Origin: SAR202 cluster bacterium
Lineage (GTDB): Bacteria > Chloroflexota > Dehalococcoidia > Lucifugimonadales > VXLM01
Reading direction: 5' to 3'
Length of the DNA stretch: 64,000 bases
Assembly (NCBI GenBank): GCA_022448725.1
Contig: JAKUTR010000007.1
Location: 22,194-86,193, forward strand
In this document: piece after piece, positions 35,313-44,167 of the stretch
Numbering within the stretch: the first letter of the stretch is position 1
Layout of the letters: each line of letters begins with the position of its first letter
The notes under the pieces: generated by a model
Databases searched by the model: none
The model's input: the letters and a program-made list of their open reading frames with translations, nothing else
Told to the model about the DNA's origin: nothing
Position numbers and translations under genes: made by a program

Positions 35313-36566
35313 TCAGTTCAAAACACTCAGCACGTTCTCAAACGGGGTTTCTAATTGCTCGCTCTTTCCTAGATCCCGTACGACAGCCTTTCCTTTTGCA
35401 ACTTCCTCTTCACCGATAATAACGGCATGAGTAGCCCGGATGGAAGCAGCGTACCGCAACTGACTTTTTAGCCCCCTGGACGGGCCAAGGATAGCGGGAA
35501 TGCCAGCTCGTCTCAGATCGGAGGTTAGTTTCAACGCTGTTTCCTTGCCTACGCCCAAGTGGGCAATAAGAACCTTCTTAGGCTGAGGTGGTCCCTCAAT
35601 TCCTCCGCGATTTACACTTTCTTCAATTAGGCGCTCAATACCCATAGCAAACCCGATGCCAGCAGTAGACTTACCACCGAGTTCTTCGATTAGGCCATTG
35701 TATCGACCGCCGGCCAGGATGGTACTTTGACGCCGATTGGACGAAGGCACAAACTCAAAGACTGTGTGCGTGTAGTAGTCAAAGCCTCGTACTAGAGTGT
35801 GGGTAACTTCGTACGAGATCCCTAGGTTATCAAGATGGGCCAGTAGACTCTCCCAGTGAGTTTTTGATTCGTTCGATAGGTAGTCAATGCTCTTAGGGGC
35901 ATCGGCCAACAGCGGTTGGATCGCGTCATCTTTAGAGTCCAGAATACGTAAAGTATTTGTTTCCAACCGGCGCTGGTCGTCTGGAGAGAGCATTTTAAGG
36001 TGGGGCGTAAAGTAGCCTCGTAGTGCCTCAAGGTAATTAGGGCGAGACTCTTTATCACCAATCGAGTTAAGTAAGAGAGACACGTCTGTTACTCCGAACT
36101 CCCTAAGCGTACTCCAGGCGAGATCGATCACTTCAGCGTCTATTGCGGAATCCGCATCCCCAAACGCTTCAACCCCAAATTGCCAGAATTCTCGGAAACG
36201 ACCAGCCTGTGGTCGTTCGTACCGATACATAGGCATGTAATAGTAGAGGCGGACGGGTTGAGGAAGGTTGTGCATGCCATGTTCCAAATATGCTCGACAT
36301 ACCCCAGCCGTACCTTCAGGACGTAGGGTTATTAGATCCCCACCCCGATCCTTGAAGGTGTATGTTTCTTTTTCAACAATGTCGGTTATCTCGCCTACCC
36401 CGCGTATGAAGAGGTTAGCGTGTTCGAAAGTAGGGATTTCAATGCGATCGTAGCCGAAGCGCATGGCAAGTTCCTCGCATCTTTGTTGTGCCAGCCTGCG
36501 AAGCGGCTGTGCGTCAGGCAGAATATCGCTCGTACCTCGAGGCGCTTGGAATTGCTGTGGGCTCAT
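35313..36566 (-). CDS. hisS: Histidyl-tRNA synthetase
   Basis: Class II aminoacyl-tRNA synthetase, 417 residues, cytosolic. Family landmarks are FQAPRGTSDILP at the N-terminus, LRPEGTAGVCRAYLEHGM, RFREFWQFGVEAFG (motif 2), VRGFDYYTHTVFEF (histidine site), ILAGGRYNGLIEELGG and GIGFAMGIERL (motif 3). The anticodon-binding domain fills the last 90 residues. The length and intact histidine A motif argue against the HisZ paralogue. It follows the ThDP enzyme gene after 120 bases on the same strand. Confidence 0.97.
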   Translation of the reverse strand: MSPQQFQAPRGTSDILPDAQPLRRLAQQRCEELAMRFGYDRIEIPTFEHANLFIRGVGEITDIVEKETYTFKDRGGDLITLRPEGTAGVCRAYLEHGMHNLPQPVRLYYYMPMYRYERPQAGRFREFWQFGVEAFGDADSAIDAEVIDLAWSTLREFGVTDVSLLLNSIGDKESRPNYLEALRGYFTPHLKMLSPDDQRRLETNTLRILDSKDDAIQPLLADAPKSIDYLSNESKTHWESLLAHLDNLGISYEVTHTLVRGFDYYTHTVFEFVPSSNRRQSTILAGGRYNGLIEELGGKSTAGIGFAMGIERLIEESVNRGGIEGPPQPKKVLIAHLGVGKETALKLTSDLRRAGIPAILGPSRGLKSQLRYAASIRATHAVIIGEEEVAKGKAVVRDLGKSEQLETPFENVLSVLN

Positions 36567-36686
36567 GGAATTCAGTCTACCGTTTTTACGTCAGCTGAAG
36601 AATGGTTTCATTTCGAAGAGTATCAGAGAAAACTATGCGAGTAATTGTTGCAGATCCTCTCTACTAAAAGGGACATGGAATTGAAA

Positions 36687-38336
36687 CTAGTAACCAGTAC
36701 CCTGATATTTTGAGAAATCGAACCCAGCTTTCACCTTACAATCTAGAAGCGCAGGTTGGCCAGTCTTGGTCTTTTTGACAGCACGTTCAAGTGCACCTAC
36801 GAACTCGTCAGGCATGGTAACAACTTCACTATGCGCCCCCAAGCCCTCCGCAACCTTAGCGTAGTCACCAGTGTGAGCAAGGCTATCCATTTTCTCAGCG
36901 GTATAGGGCTGATGTGTCTTCTCGATAGCCATAATCTGGTTGTTGAAAACGATGGTGAGTATCCCGATTTTGTTACGGGCCGCGGTTTCGATGTCCATAC
37001 CGACCATGCCGATTGCGGCATCGCCCATAATGTTGATACACAACTTGTCAGGTTCAGCCAGCTTCGCCCCCATGATAGCACCGAGTCCAAATCCTAGTTG
37101 AGTAGATTTTCCCCAGCCGAGGTAGGTTCGTGGAGCCACGCATTTCCACATTGGGACGACCTGGTCACGGGGACTGCCTGCGTCGTGAGTAACAATGGTG
37201 TTAGCAGGGTCAACGTTATCGTACAGATCATGGATGATGCGGTACTGGTTTATGGGCACTTCGTCTGACTCAAGCTGCGGCATCCAGTCAGCCAGCCACT
37301 CTTGTCGTAGCCGCAGCACTTCTGGAGCAACATCGCGAGTAGCCTTATGGCCGATACCTTCTGTCTGATGTTTAATTTCTTCGATAAGTGATTGGAGCAC
37401 TAACTTTGCATCTCCTACAAGAGAGAGATCACTTTGGTAGTCCTTATTGATATCAGATGAATCGTTAGTGGAATGGATGATAGTCGGAGAGTCTGGTACA
37501 GCTATCCCATAGGTAGTGCGGGTTAAGCTTGTGCCAATAGCAAAGATGACGTCGGCTACAGACATGAAATATGCGTTTTGTTTGGTATGTGATACGGCAG
37601 AGGCCCCAAGGGCCAGGGGGTGATCCTCGGGGAAGGCACTCTTACCCGGCAGCGTAGTGGATACAGGAGCTTGCAGTAATTCCGCTATTTCCTGTAGTTC
37701 ATCCCATGCTTCAGCGTATAGGCATCCTTGACCGGCGTGGATCATTGGTCGTTCAGCTGCCAGAAGCACCTTTGCGATCCTAGTTACTTCCACAGAATCT
37801 GGGGCAGTTTTATTGCCTGTAGCGGGTGTGTATTCAAGCTCGCCTGGGTACTCAGTCGTCCAAATGTTACGAGGCGTTTCTAACAGTACTGGGCCCCCTT
37901 TTCCGGTGCGCAAGTGATAGAAACCTCGTCTCATCAACTCAGGAATACGCTCAACCATGTTGAACTTAGCACGCCACTTAGTGACGTGAGCGTAGTTGTC
38001 GTATGGGCTGAAATTAGGGCTGATGAACTCCTTTTCCTGGGGTTCACCACCTGGCAATAGCATGATCGGAGTATTGTCAGAGAATGCCTGAGCAGCTCCT
38101 GGGAAGGAGTTTTCACTGCCTGGTCCCTGCTGCATAGCGAAAACGCCAATGCGCTTGCCGTTAGTTATACGGCTAAAGCCATCTGCTATCGCCATCCCAA
38201 CGCGTTCTTGACGACAAATGATCGGCCGGATACCCGCTTTTGCAGCGGCGTCCACCATCGGTTGCGCAGGGTACACAGCTAGGAACTCGGTACCTTCCTT
38301 CTTCAAAATCGTTGCGATAAGATCAGCGCCTTGCAT
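36687..38336 (-). CDS. Thiamine diphosphate-dependent enzyme (acetolactate synthase-like)
   Basis: A 549-residue three-domain ThDP enzyme of the acetolactate synthase / benzoylformate decarboxylase group. The N-terminal catalytic Glu is in CRQERVGMAIADGFSR, followed by QQGPGSEN and a phosphate-binding GDAAIGMVGMDIETAARNK...NN motif near residues 445-475. Not clearly IlvB: no small regulatory subunit is adjacent, and the N-terminal opening differs. It lies 48 bases after the RraA-family gene, which also acts on 2-oxo acids, so a decarboxylase or lyase working on the same acid is plausible (inference). The ATG is at 38336. Confidence 0.82.
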   Translation of the reverse strand: MQGADLIATILKKEGTEFLAVYPAQPMVDAAAKAGIRPIICRQERVGMAIADGFSRITNGKRIGVFAMQQGPGSENSFPGAAQAFSDNTPIMLLPGGEPQEKEFISPNFSPYDNYAHVTKWRAKFNMVERIPELMRRGFYHLRTGKGGPVLLETPRNIWTTEYPGELEYTPATGNKTAPDSVEVTRIAKVLLAAERPMIHAGQGCLYAEAWDELQEIAELLQAPVSTTLPGKSAFPEDHPLALGASAVSHTKQNAYFMSVADVIFAIGTSLTRTTYGIAVPDSPTIIHSTNDSSDINKDYQSDLSLVGDAKLVLQSLIEEIKHQTEGIGHKATRDVAPEVLRLRQEWLADWMPQLESDEVPINQYRIIHDLYDNVDPANTIVTHDAGSPRDQVVPMWKCVAPRTYLGWGKSTQLGFGLGAIMGAKLAEPDKLCINIMGDAAIGMVGMDIETAARNKIGILTIVFNNQIMAIEKTHQPYTAEKMDSLAHTGDYAKVAEGLGAHSEVVTMPDEFVGALERAVKKTKTGQPALLDCKVKAGFDFSKYQGTGY

Positions 38337-38384
38337 ACAAAATCTCCTGATGAGTAGTACTAAAGGGAAGAGATGCCTAGTAAG

Positions 38385-39122
38385 CTACCGCTTTTTAGCT
38401 TGCTCTCTTGTCCATTCTTCTCGATATACCTTCACGTCTGCCCAGGTAAGGTTTGCGCGTTTGAAGACCTTAACGTAGTCCTGTTCCTTTTCCCTGATCT
38501 CACGCGCCTTATTAAGGACGACAGAGGGGTCCATCTCTCGTGGAATCTTAGTGATTCCATCCCGGTCGCAGGCCAAAAGGTCACCCGGATTAATAAGCAA
38601 TTCTCCAACGACGATCGGCTCTCCCTCCCGAATTAGGTTGAAGACTCCGTGACCAGGCACGAGTCCTCGACCCCAGGCTGGAATACCAACAGCTTCTATG
38701 CCGGCAATGTCGCGCACAGAACCGTCAACTACTATCCCTGTGCAGCCAAGAAACTTGTGAGTTGCTGCCATCCCATCCCCAAGGCTTGCGCCTCGACCAG
38801 ATCGAGTGTCAACGTCCTTTATGACGCCTACCAGAGGACCTTCGGCTTTGTCCATTGCATCGTAGTATTCGTCCCAGGGAATTTTTGGAGAATCTGGATC
38901 GATAGCCGTCACCTCAGCCGTCACAGCATAGCCGATCGCCATGCCAAGGCTGGGGAGTAGACTTTTAATAGATGAATCGGTGTAGTTGACGGGGATGCCC
39001 CCCTTACCTTCTAGCTCGGTGCCGCCTTGGGACGCACCCATACTCTCAATTACAGCGTTGAAAAGAGTAGCCGAGTCAAACTCTTGTAAACTTCTGAGTG
39101 TATCTAGGCAGGCATTCGGCAT
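38385..39122 (-). CDS. RraA family protein (4-hydroxy-4-methyl-2-oxoglutarate aldolase-like)
   Basis: A 245-residue protein of the RraA/HMG-aldolase fold. Key sequence GDGMAATHKFLGCTGIVVDGSVRD gives the catalytic Arg/Asp pair, preceded by a Gly-rich section; GLVPGHGVFNLIREGEPIV follows. Members cleave 4-hydroxy-4-methyl-2-oxoglutarate or decarboxylate oxaloacetate to pyruvate, with Mg2+. The name RraA comes from a different activity (RNase E regulation), which is unlikely here. The ATG has GAGGAG upstream, and a good promoter lies at 39167-39196. It leads the rraA-ThDP enzyme pair. Confidence 0.85.
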   Translation of the reverse strand: MPNACLDTLRSLQEFDSATLFNAVIESMGASQGGTELEGKGGIPVNYTDSSIKSLLPSLGMAIGYAVTAEVTAIDPDSPKIPWDEYYDAMDKAEGPLVGVIKDVDTRSGRGASLGDGMAATHKFLGCTGIVVDGSVRDIAGIEAVGIPAWGRGLVPGHGVFNLIREGEPIVVGELLINPGDLLACDRDGITKIPREMDPSVVLNKAREIREKEQDYVKVFKRANLTWADVKVYREEWTREQAKKR

Positions 39123-39166
39123 TAGAAACTCCTCTTTGTATGTCAGGCCTTATCGGACCAGCGCGC

Positions 39167-39196
39167 ATTATACCGGTTTCCCGTGCCCTATCCCAA
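39167..39196 (-). promoter_or_regulatory. Promoter of the RraA-like/ThDP enzyme unit
   Basis: On the minus strand TTGGGA (39191-39196) and a perfect TATAAT (39167-39172) are 18 bases apart. The start codon lies about 45 bases downstream of the -10, with AGAGGAG as ribosome site. Confidence 0.6.
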
Positions 39197-39265
39197 TCCT
39201 GCAACAGGGGCGTCAATTTATAAAACACCCGTCAACGGAGGTGGGTACAATTATTGATGTCAGTA

Positions 39266-39709
39266 CTAGATAACGGCATTAGGTAGTGCATCTTCCAAGG
39301 CGGACCAAGAGAGGAGTGCACACTTGATACGAACAGGGTACTCTCGGACCCCCTTAAGTTGAGGCAGATCTTCCATAGTCTTGAGAGCCTCATCGTCTGG
39401 GTCTGCACCTCGCATCATCGATTCAAAGCTTTTGGCTAATCTTCGAATCTCAAGAGTACTCTTCCCAACAATTGCTTCGGAAAGCATGGAAGTTGTTGCT
39501 TGGTTGATGGAACAGCCGATGGCTTGTGCACCTACTTGGTCCAAGCGATCTTTTGTAAAGATGAGTTGTAGGTTTACCTCGTCTCCACAAAATGGGTTGA
39601 TGGCGTGAGCCGCAGATCCTGGATTATCAATGACTTCTCGGTTGCGGGGAGTCCGACGATGGTCAAGGATCGCATCTCGATAAAGATCGTCGAGGCTATT
39701 AAGATCCAT
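39266..39709 (-). CDS. sufU: SufU-type Fe-S scaffold/sulfur-transfer protein 2
   Basis: A 147-residue IscU-fold protein. The zinc/sulfur ligands are complete: Cys41 and Asp43 (INPFCGDE), Cys66 (AIGCSINQAT) and Cys130 (RIKCALLSWSAL). It has the SufU-type insertion between the second and third Cys. SufU accepts persulfide sulfur from SufS. The start overlaps sufS by 11 bases (39699-39709), so it is the last gene of the suf operon. It differs from the other SufU copy at 41466 over most positions outside the ligand motifs. Confidence 0.92.
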   Translation of the reverse strand: MDLNSLDDLYRDAILDHRRTPRNREVIDNPGSAAHAINPFCGDEVNLQLIFTKDRLDQVGAQAIGCSINQATTSMLSEAIVGKSTLEIRRLAKSFESMMRGADPDDEALKTMEDLPQLKGVREYPVRIKCALLSWSALEDALPNAVI

Positions 39710-40961
39710 TCCTAAAATACCTTAACGCGCCGTTTATAGCCTCAATGAGACAGTCGATCTCAGCCTCAGTATTGTAGACATAGAGGGAGGCTCGCGCTGT
39801 CGCAGGAACTCCCAATTTACCCATCAGCGGCATGGTGCAATGATGACCAGTTCGGATTGCGATGCCTTGGCGGTCAAGATAGGTTCCGAGATCATGGGGG
39901 TGCAGATTCTCGTTATGGAAGGAGATTATGCCTCCCCGGAGCTCTACAGAACGCGGCCCAAAGACTGTAAATTCTTTGATCTGGCTGAATCGCTCTAGCG
40001 CGTATTCGGTGAGAGATTCCTCATGTTTACGTACGTTGTCCATGCCAAGATTGTTAAGGTAGTCAGTTGCGACCCCAAATGCGATAGCGTCAGCGATGTT
40101 AGGCGTGCCCGCTTCAAAGCGCATTGGTAAATCAGCCCATGAAGCTTTCTCATAGGTGACTTGAAGTACCATCTCACCACCGGTTAGTAAGGGTTCCATC
40201 TCATCAAGAATTTCACGCTTTGTGTACAGCGCTCCGATACCAGTTGGGCCCATCATCTTGTGACCCGAAAAGGCGAAGAAGTCAGCCCCTAGGTCTTGAA
40301 CGTTGACGGGCATGTGTGGGGCACTCTGTGCTCCGTCCACAAGTATCTTGGCTCCGTGGGCGTGAGCAGCCTGAGCCAACTCTTCTACAGGGTTGATCGT
40401 TCCGAGCGAATTGGAAGCTTGGGTGACGGCTACTAATTTTGTGCGCTTACTGATCACTGAGTCGACAGCAGTGAGATCAAGAGTCCCTTCATCCGTCATC
40501 GGGAGAAATCGAAGTTTTGCACCCTTGGCTATGGCTAGCTCTTGCCACGGCACAAGGTTACTGTGGTGTTCCATGGGAGTTGTTACGATCTCGTCACCTT
40601 CATGGACATGAGCCCTGGCCCATGTGTGGGCCACTAGGTTAAGGGATTCTGTGGCGTTGCGTGTCCAGATGATGCATTCGTCAGTCTCTGCCCCAACGAA
40701 TTTGGCAACCTTGGTGCGTGCAGCTTCCATCGCATCAGTTGCTTCCATGCTGAGACTGTGAACGCCGCGATGGACATTTGCGTTATAGTTTTCGTAGTAG
40801 TCTACGAGAGATTCGATGACGCTACGCGGTTTCTGGGAGGTTGCTGCGTTGTCGAGGTATACCAAGGGTTTCCCGTACACCATGCGATTCAGTATGGGGA
40901 AGTCTTCCCGGATGCGTGCTACGTCCAGGGACGGTTGTGCTGATGCTGCTTGTGTTGCCAT
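39699..40961 (-). CDS. sufS: Cysteine desulfurase SufS
   Basis: PLP-dependent enzyme that removes sulfur from cysteine as a bound persulfide. The 420-residue protein shows VYLDNAATSQKP, TTPMEHHSNLVPW, VDGAQSAPH, SGHKMMGPTGIGALY (PLP lysine) and IRTGHHCTMPLM with the catalytic Cys. ATG at 40961 is chosen because it directly follows the end of the rrf2 gene; a start 9 codons further back would overlap that gene. The next gene is sufU2. Confidence 0.95.
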   Translation of the reverse strand: MATQAASAQPSLDVARIREDFPILNRMVYGKPLVYLDNAATSQKPRSVIESLVDYYENYNANVHRGVHSLSMEATDAMEAARTKVAKFVGAETDECIIWTRNATESLNLVAHTWARAHVHEGDEIVTTPMEHHSNLVPWQELAIAKGAKLRFLPMTDEGTLDLTAVDSVISKRTKLVAVTQASNSLGTINPVEELAQAAHAHGAKILVDGAQSAPHMPVNVQDLGADFFAFSGHKMMGPTGIGALYTKREILDEMEPLLTGGEMVLQVTYEKASWADLPMRFEAGTPNIADAIAFGVATDYLNNLGMDNVRKHEESLTEYALERFSQIKEFTVFGPRSVELRGGIISFHNENLHPHDLGTYLDRQGIAIRTGHHCTMPLMGKLGVPATARASLYVYNTEAEIDCLIEAINGALRYFRNGS

Positions 40962-40962
40962 T

Positions 40963-41397
40963 CTAAACTGCGATAGCCTCCCGCTCATTTACCTTCGCGC
41001 GTTCGACTAGGTCAGCTATAGTGGTGGAGTTTAGAACCCCCCACATCGCCTGCTCCACCTCTTGCCAGACCCCACGCTGGCCACATTTAGGTGAACACAC
41101 ACAGTTGCTAGCATTGTCTAAACAACTCACTAGGGAGATCGGGGTCCCGAGTGTGCTCATCACAGCACCCATAGTAATTTCATCTGGACTCTTGGCGAGT
41201 TCGTGCCCTCCGGTCGGGCCGCGCTGTGCCCTCGTTATGCCGTTACGCTGCAGCGTGTGTAGAACTCGAGCGAGATACTGCTCGGGGATACTCTGGCGAC
41301 CTGCGATCTCAGATGCCCGTACAGCACCTTTATTCGAGTGCTCTGCGAGGTCGACAAGAGCTCTAACACCGTAATCTACTTGTACCGGGACGTGCAT
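40963..41397 (-). CDS. Rrf2 family Fe-S-sensing regulator (IscR/SufR-like)
   Basis: A 144-residue winged-helix regulator. It opens HVPVQVDYGVRALVDLAEH and has the DNA-binding SIPEQYLARVLHTLQRNGI and wing RGPTGGHELAKSPDEI. The cysteines are Cys92, Cys99, Cys101 and Cys105. The Cys92/Cys99/Cys105 arrangement is close to the three cluster ligands of IscR. It therefore probably senses Fe-S status and controls the operon it sits in. It lies between sufU1 and sufS, 68 bases after sufU1. The promoter at 45708 is its likely target, but no site was identified. Confidence 0.9.
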   Translation of the reverse strand: MHVPVQVDYGVRALVDLAEHSNKGAVRASEIAGRQSIPEQYLARVLHTLQRNGITRAQRGPTGGHELAKSPDEITMGAVMSTLGTPISLVSCLDNASNCVCSPKCGQRGVWQEVEQAMWGVLNSTTIADLVERAKVNEREAIAV

Positions 41398-41465
41398 TTA
41401 GAACCTCCCAACTCTAGCTATCAATTTGGACCTTGGTCCTCATCGAGATAATCTGTGGTCCTGTT

Positions 41466-41915
41466 TCATTCAGTGGAGACTGTGTCTTCATCCTCCAGTG
41501 CACCCTTGAGTGCGTGCCAAGACAGAGTTGCGCATTTGATCCGTGTTGGGAAAGCTCTCACTCCCGCAAGCACCACAAGGTCACCGAGTGATGCATCATC
41601 CTCATACGCATTTCCAGTCTGTGTCACAAGTTCATGAAATTTGGAAAAAACAGTCTTTGCGTCAGTGATTGTCAATCCTTTTACCGCCTCTGTCATCATT
41701 GACGCGGATGCCTTTGAGATACTGCAGCCCGCTGCTTCGAATGACACGTCCGTGATAATTTCTTCTGCGATACTTGCGTACACAGTGATCGTGTCACCGC
41801 AGAATGGGTTAAACCCGTGAGATGAACAGGTCGGTGTCTCCATCTTATGGAAATTGCGTGGCTTCCAATTGTGGTCCATTACAATTTCCTGATACAGATC
41901 CTGTAAATCGGTCAT
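41466..41915 (-). CDS. sufU: SufU-type Fe-S scaffold/sulfur-transfer protein 1
   Basis: A 149-residue IscU-fold protein with all ligands: Cys39 and Asp41 (FNPFCGDT), Cys64 (AAGCSISKAS) and Cys128 (RIKCATLSWHAL). The central insertion typical of SufU is present. The ATG overlaps the sufD stop by 4 bases. It lies upstream of rrf2, while SufU2 lies after sufS. Having two complete SufU genes in one operon is unusual. Confidence 0.92.
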   Translation of the reverse strand: MTDLQDLYQEIVMDHNWKPRNFHKMETPTCSSHGFNPFCGDTITVYASIAEEIITDVSFEAAGCSISKASASMMTEAVKGLTITDAKTVFSKFHELVTQTGNAYEDDASLGDLVVLAGVRAFPTRIKCATLSWHALKGALEDEDTVSTE

Positions 41916-43246
41916 ATTGACACGCTCTTCTTACGACCGAGTGGATTCAGCGAGTGAGTCTCGGATGAAAAGAGACCTTCAAGGTGATCATGGAGGATAT
42001 CGAGGTCTACGCGGTCAATAATCTCAGTCGCATAGCCCTGAATAAGTAAACGACGTGCCGTCTCTCTACTGAGCCCTCGGCTCTGCATATAGTAAATAGC
42101 CTCATCGGCAATCGCGCCGGCGGTTGCTCCATGCGCCGCTTGGATATCATCAGCATATATCTCTAGCATTGGCTTGGTATTGATGCGTGCGCCATCAGAC
42201 AGTAGGAGATTCTGATCCTTCTGTGTAGCGACTGTCTTTTGAGCATTTGGGTGAACTATGACACCACCGCTGAAGACAGCCCGAGATTGGCCATCAAGTA
42301 TGCCTTTAAAGTAAAGGTCGCTAACCGTGTGTGGCTGTAGGTGTTCTATGTTGATATGGTTATCAATGTGTTCCGTTCCGTTTGTGAAGTACAGTCCACC
42401 GAGGGCGCACGATGCGCCTGGTGCATTTAGCATAACGTGAACTTCGTTCCTTGCAATACGCGCTCCATGAGCAAACGCTGTAGATCTGAAGGAACTGTCC
42501 CTATCTTGCTGAACACCGATAACTCCCACGTGGAAGGCATTTGAGGACTCCATCAGGTACCGGTAGTGGTCCATTTTGGATCCTGGTTCTAATACGATCT
42601 CTGAGACAGCATTTGTGAAGTATTCATTCGAGGTTAGAGTGACATAACTCTCGAGCAAAGTTAATTCCGTGTTTGCTCCTACAATGACGAGAGTTCTTGG
42701 ATGAGTAACAATACGCTCAGAGTGTTCAGTCGTCACAAAAACGACGTGCACTGGCCCAATAGAATTGCTATTAGCTGGTATGTTTACAAGAGCGCCATTC
42801 TGGAGGAAGGCAGTGTTTAGGGCTGTGAATCCTCCACTCTCATGATTGAGGATAGTCCCAATGCGAGGCTCATTAGTCAGGTCATCGGGTATGCCGGACA
42901 CTCTAACACCGTCTAAACGTGGTGACGAGAGACTCTCAACGTAAAAACCGTCGACGAATACCAGAGTTGCCCAGTCGTCATGCATAGGGACCAAGCCCCT
43001 GAGGTCGGGTTTAGTCAGTGTTGAGGACGGTGTCGGCGACGTGAAAGCAGTTCTGGCAATTGGAGTTATGTTTGTGTGTTTCCATTTCTCGTTATCGCGG
43101 GTCTGTACAGGGAAGCCATGGTGCTCGAAGCTGGTCATGCCCTTTGCTCGCAAAGTGTAAAGAGCATCATGGCTTGTTGATGACCTCAACAGAGCTTCAT
43201 GGTCGTTTTTATATTGACCATATTGCTGGACCGGTTGTGTTGTCAT
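41912..43246 (-). CDS. sufD: Fe-S cluster assembly protein SufD
   Basis: A 444-residue SufB-related subunit of the SufBCD scaffold. The C-terminal beta-helix includes LYFTNGTEHIDNHINIEH, VFSGGVIVHPNAQKTVATQK and AHGATAGAIADEAIYYMQSRGL, all typical of SufD. ATG at 43246 is chosen; the frame stays open with a GTG seven codons earlier, which has no better ribosome site. A 156-base gap separates it from sufC and holds a six-pair hairpin (43379-43394) that may be an RNA processing or attenuation element. Confidence 0.92.
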   Translation of the reverse strand: MTTQPVQQYGQYKNDHEALLRSSTSHDALYTLRAKGMTSFEHHGFPVQTRDNEKWKHTNITPIARTAFTSPTPSSTLTKPDLRGLVPMHDDWATLVFVDGFYVESLSSPRLDGVRVSGIPDDLTNEPRIGTILNHESGGFTALNTAFLQNGALVNIPANSNSIGPVHVVFVTTEHSERIVTHPRTLVIVGANTELTLLESYVTLTSNEYFTNAVSEIVLEPGSKMDHYRYLMESSNAFHVGVIGVQQDRDSSFRSTAFAHGARIARNEVHVMLNAPGASCALGGLYFTNGTEHIDNHINIEHLQPHTVSDLYFKGILDGQSRAVFSGGVIVHPNAQKTVATQKDQNLLLSDGARINTKPMLEIYADDIQAAHGATAGAIADEAIYYMQSRGLSRETARRLLIQGYATEIIDRVDLDILHDHLEGLFSSETHSLNPLGRKKSVSI

Positions 43247-43402
43247 GAATTCACTGATACCCAACACTTTCGGAATTAGTGCAGATGCTTACGTCGGAAT
43301 GTTTTAATAGCGAAGTGGAGTTCTTTGTTGGACAGTCCTGCAGACACTCTAAGGAAGTACCTACTCGGTGTAATTCCATGCCTCTTTTAAGGCAGATCAC
43401 GA

Positions 43403-44164
43403 TTATGAGTTTCCCCGGTTTGCGGGTTCGATAAGTCCCTTGTAGCCTTTCGCCTCTAGTTCCTCTGATAACTCGCTCCCACCCTGGCGAACGATTTGCC
43501 CGTCTACTAGGACGTGAACGTAATCCGGATTTATATAACTTAAAATTCTCTGGTAATGGGTGACGAGAATAAACGCTCTATCTGAACTTCGCATCCCGTT
43601 GATACCAGTGGCAATTGTCCGGAGTGCGTCAATGTCCAGTCCCGAGTCGGTCTCGTCGAGAAGTGCGAGCTTAGGTTCGAGGATGGCAAGCTGCAGCATC
43701 TCGTTACGTTTCTTCTCTCCTCCGGAGAATCCCTCGTTAACATTCCGCCGAGACAGGTCAGGATCCATGCCAATATCCACTACTTTTGCTCGGTAAAGCG
43801 TATCGAACTCGCGGGCGGTGAGTTCTTCCTGTCCTCGTCGATTTCGCAGGGCGTCGAGAGCCGCTTTTATGAACTGGCGGTTACGTACGCCAGGCAACTC
43901 CACAGGGTATTGCATGGCGAGGAAGATCCCTGAAAGAGCACGGTCGTCAGGTGTTGTATCTACCAGATCCTGTCCTTCATAGTTGATCTTGCCCCCTGTG
44001 ACTTCGTAGCCGGGCCTACCAGCAATGACGTTCGCAAGAGTACTCTTACCACTGCCGTTGGGGCCCATGATGGCGTGCACTTCGCCAGCATTTACCCTAA
44101 GGTCGATACCCTTGAGGATTTTGGTGCCTTCAACCGAAGCATGAAGTTGTTCTATCTCTAGCAT
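43403..44164 (-). CDS. sufC: Fe-S cluster assembly ATPase SufC
   Basis: ABC-type ATPase of the SufBC2D complex, soluble, 253 residues. Walker A is GPNGSGKSTL, the ABC signature is GFSGGEKKRNEML, and Walker B is LALLDETDSGLD, as in SufC. It also has the SufC-typical AMQYPVELPGV segment. It starts 3 bases after sufB and has no membrane partners, as expected for this family. Confidence 0.96.
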   Translation of the reverse strand: MLEIEQLHASVEGTKILKGIDLRVNAGEVHAIMGPNGSGKSTLANVIAGRPGYEVTGGKINYEGQDLVDTTPDDRALSGIFLAMQYPVELPGVRNRQFIKAALDALRNRRGQEELTAREFDTLYRAKVVDIGMDPDLSRRNVNEGFSGGEKKRNEMLQLAILEPKLALLDETDSGLDIDALRTIATGINGMRSSDRAFILVTHYQRILSYINPDYVHVLVDGQIVRQGGSELSEELEAKGYKGLIEPANRGNS

Positions 44165-44167
44165 TTT

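Noticed and set aside
35313..36566. HisZ (ATP phosphoribosyltransferase regulatory subunit)
   Set aside because: Histidine-binding motifs and an anticodon domain are present, which fits HisS.
36687..38336. IlvB acetolactate synthase
   Set aside because: No IlvN regulatory subunit or other branched-chain genes are near; only the general ThDP family is supported.
43421..43436. Sequence GGGTTCGATAAGTCCC resembling a tRNA T-arm
   Set aside because: It lies within the end of sufC and no cloverleaf can be built around it.
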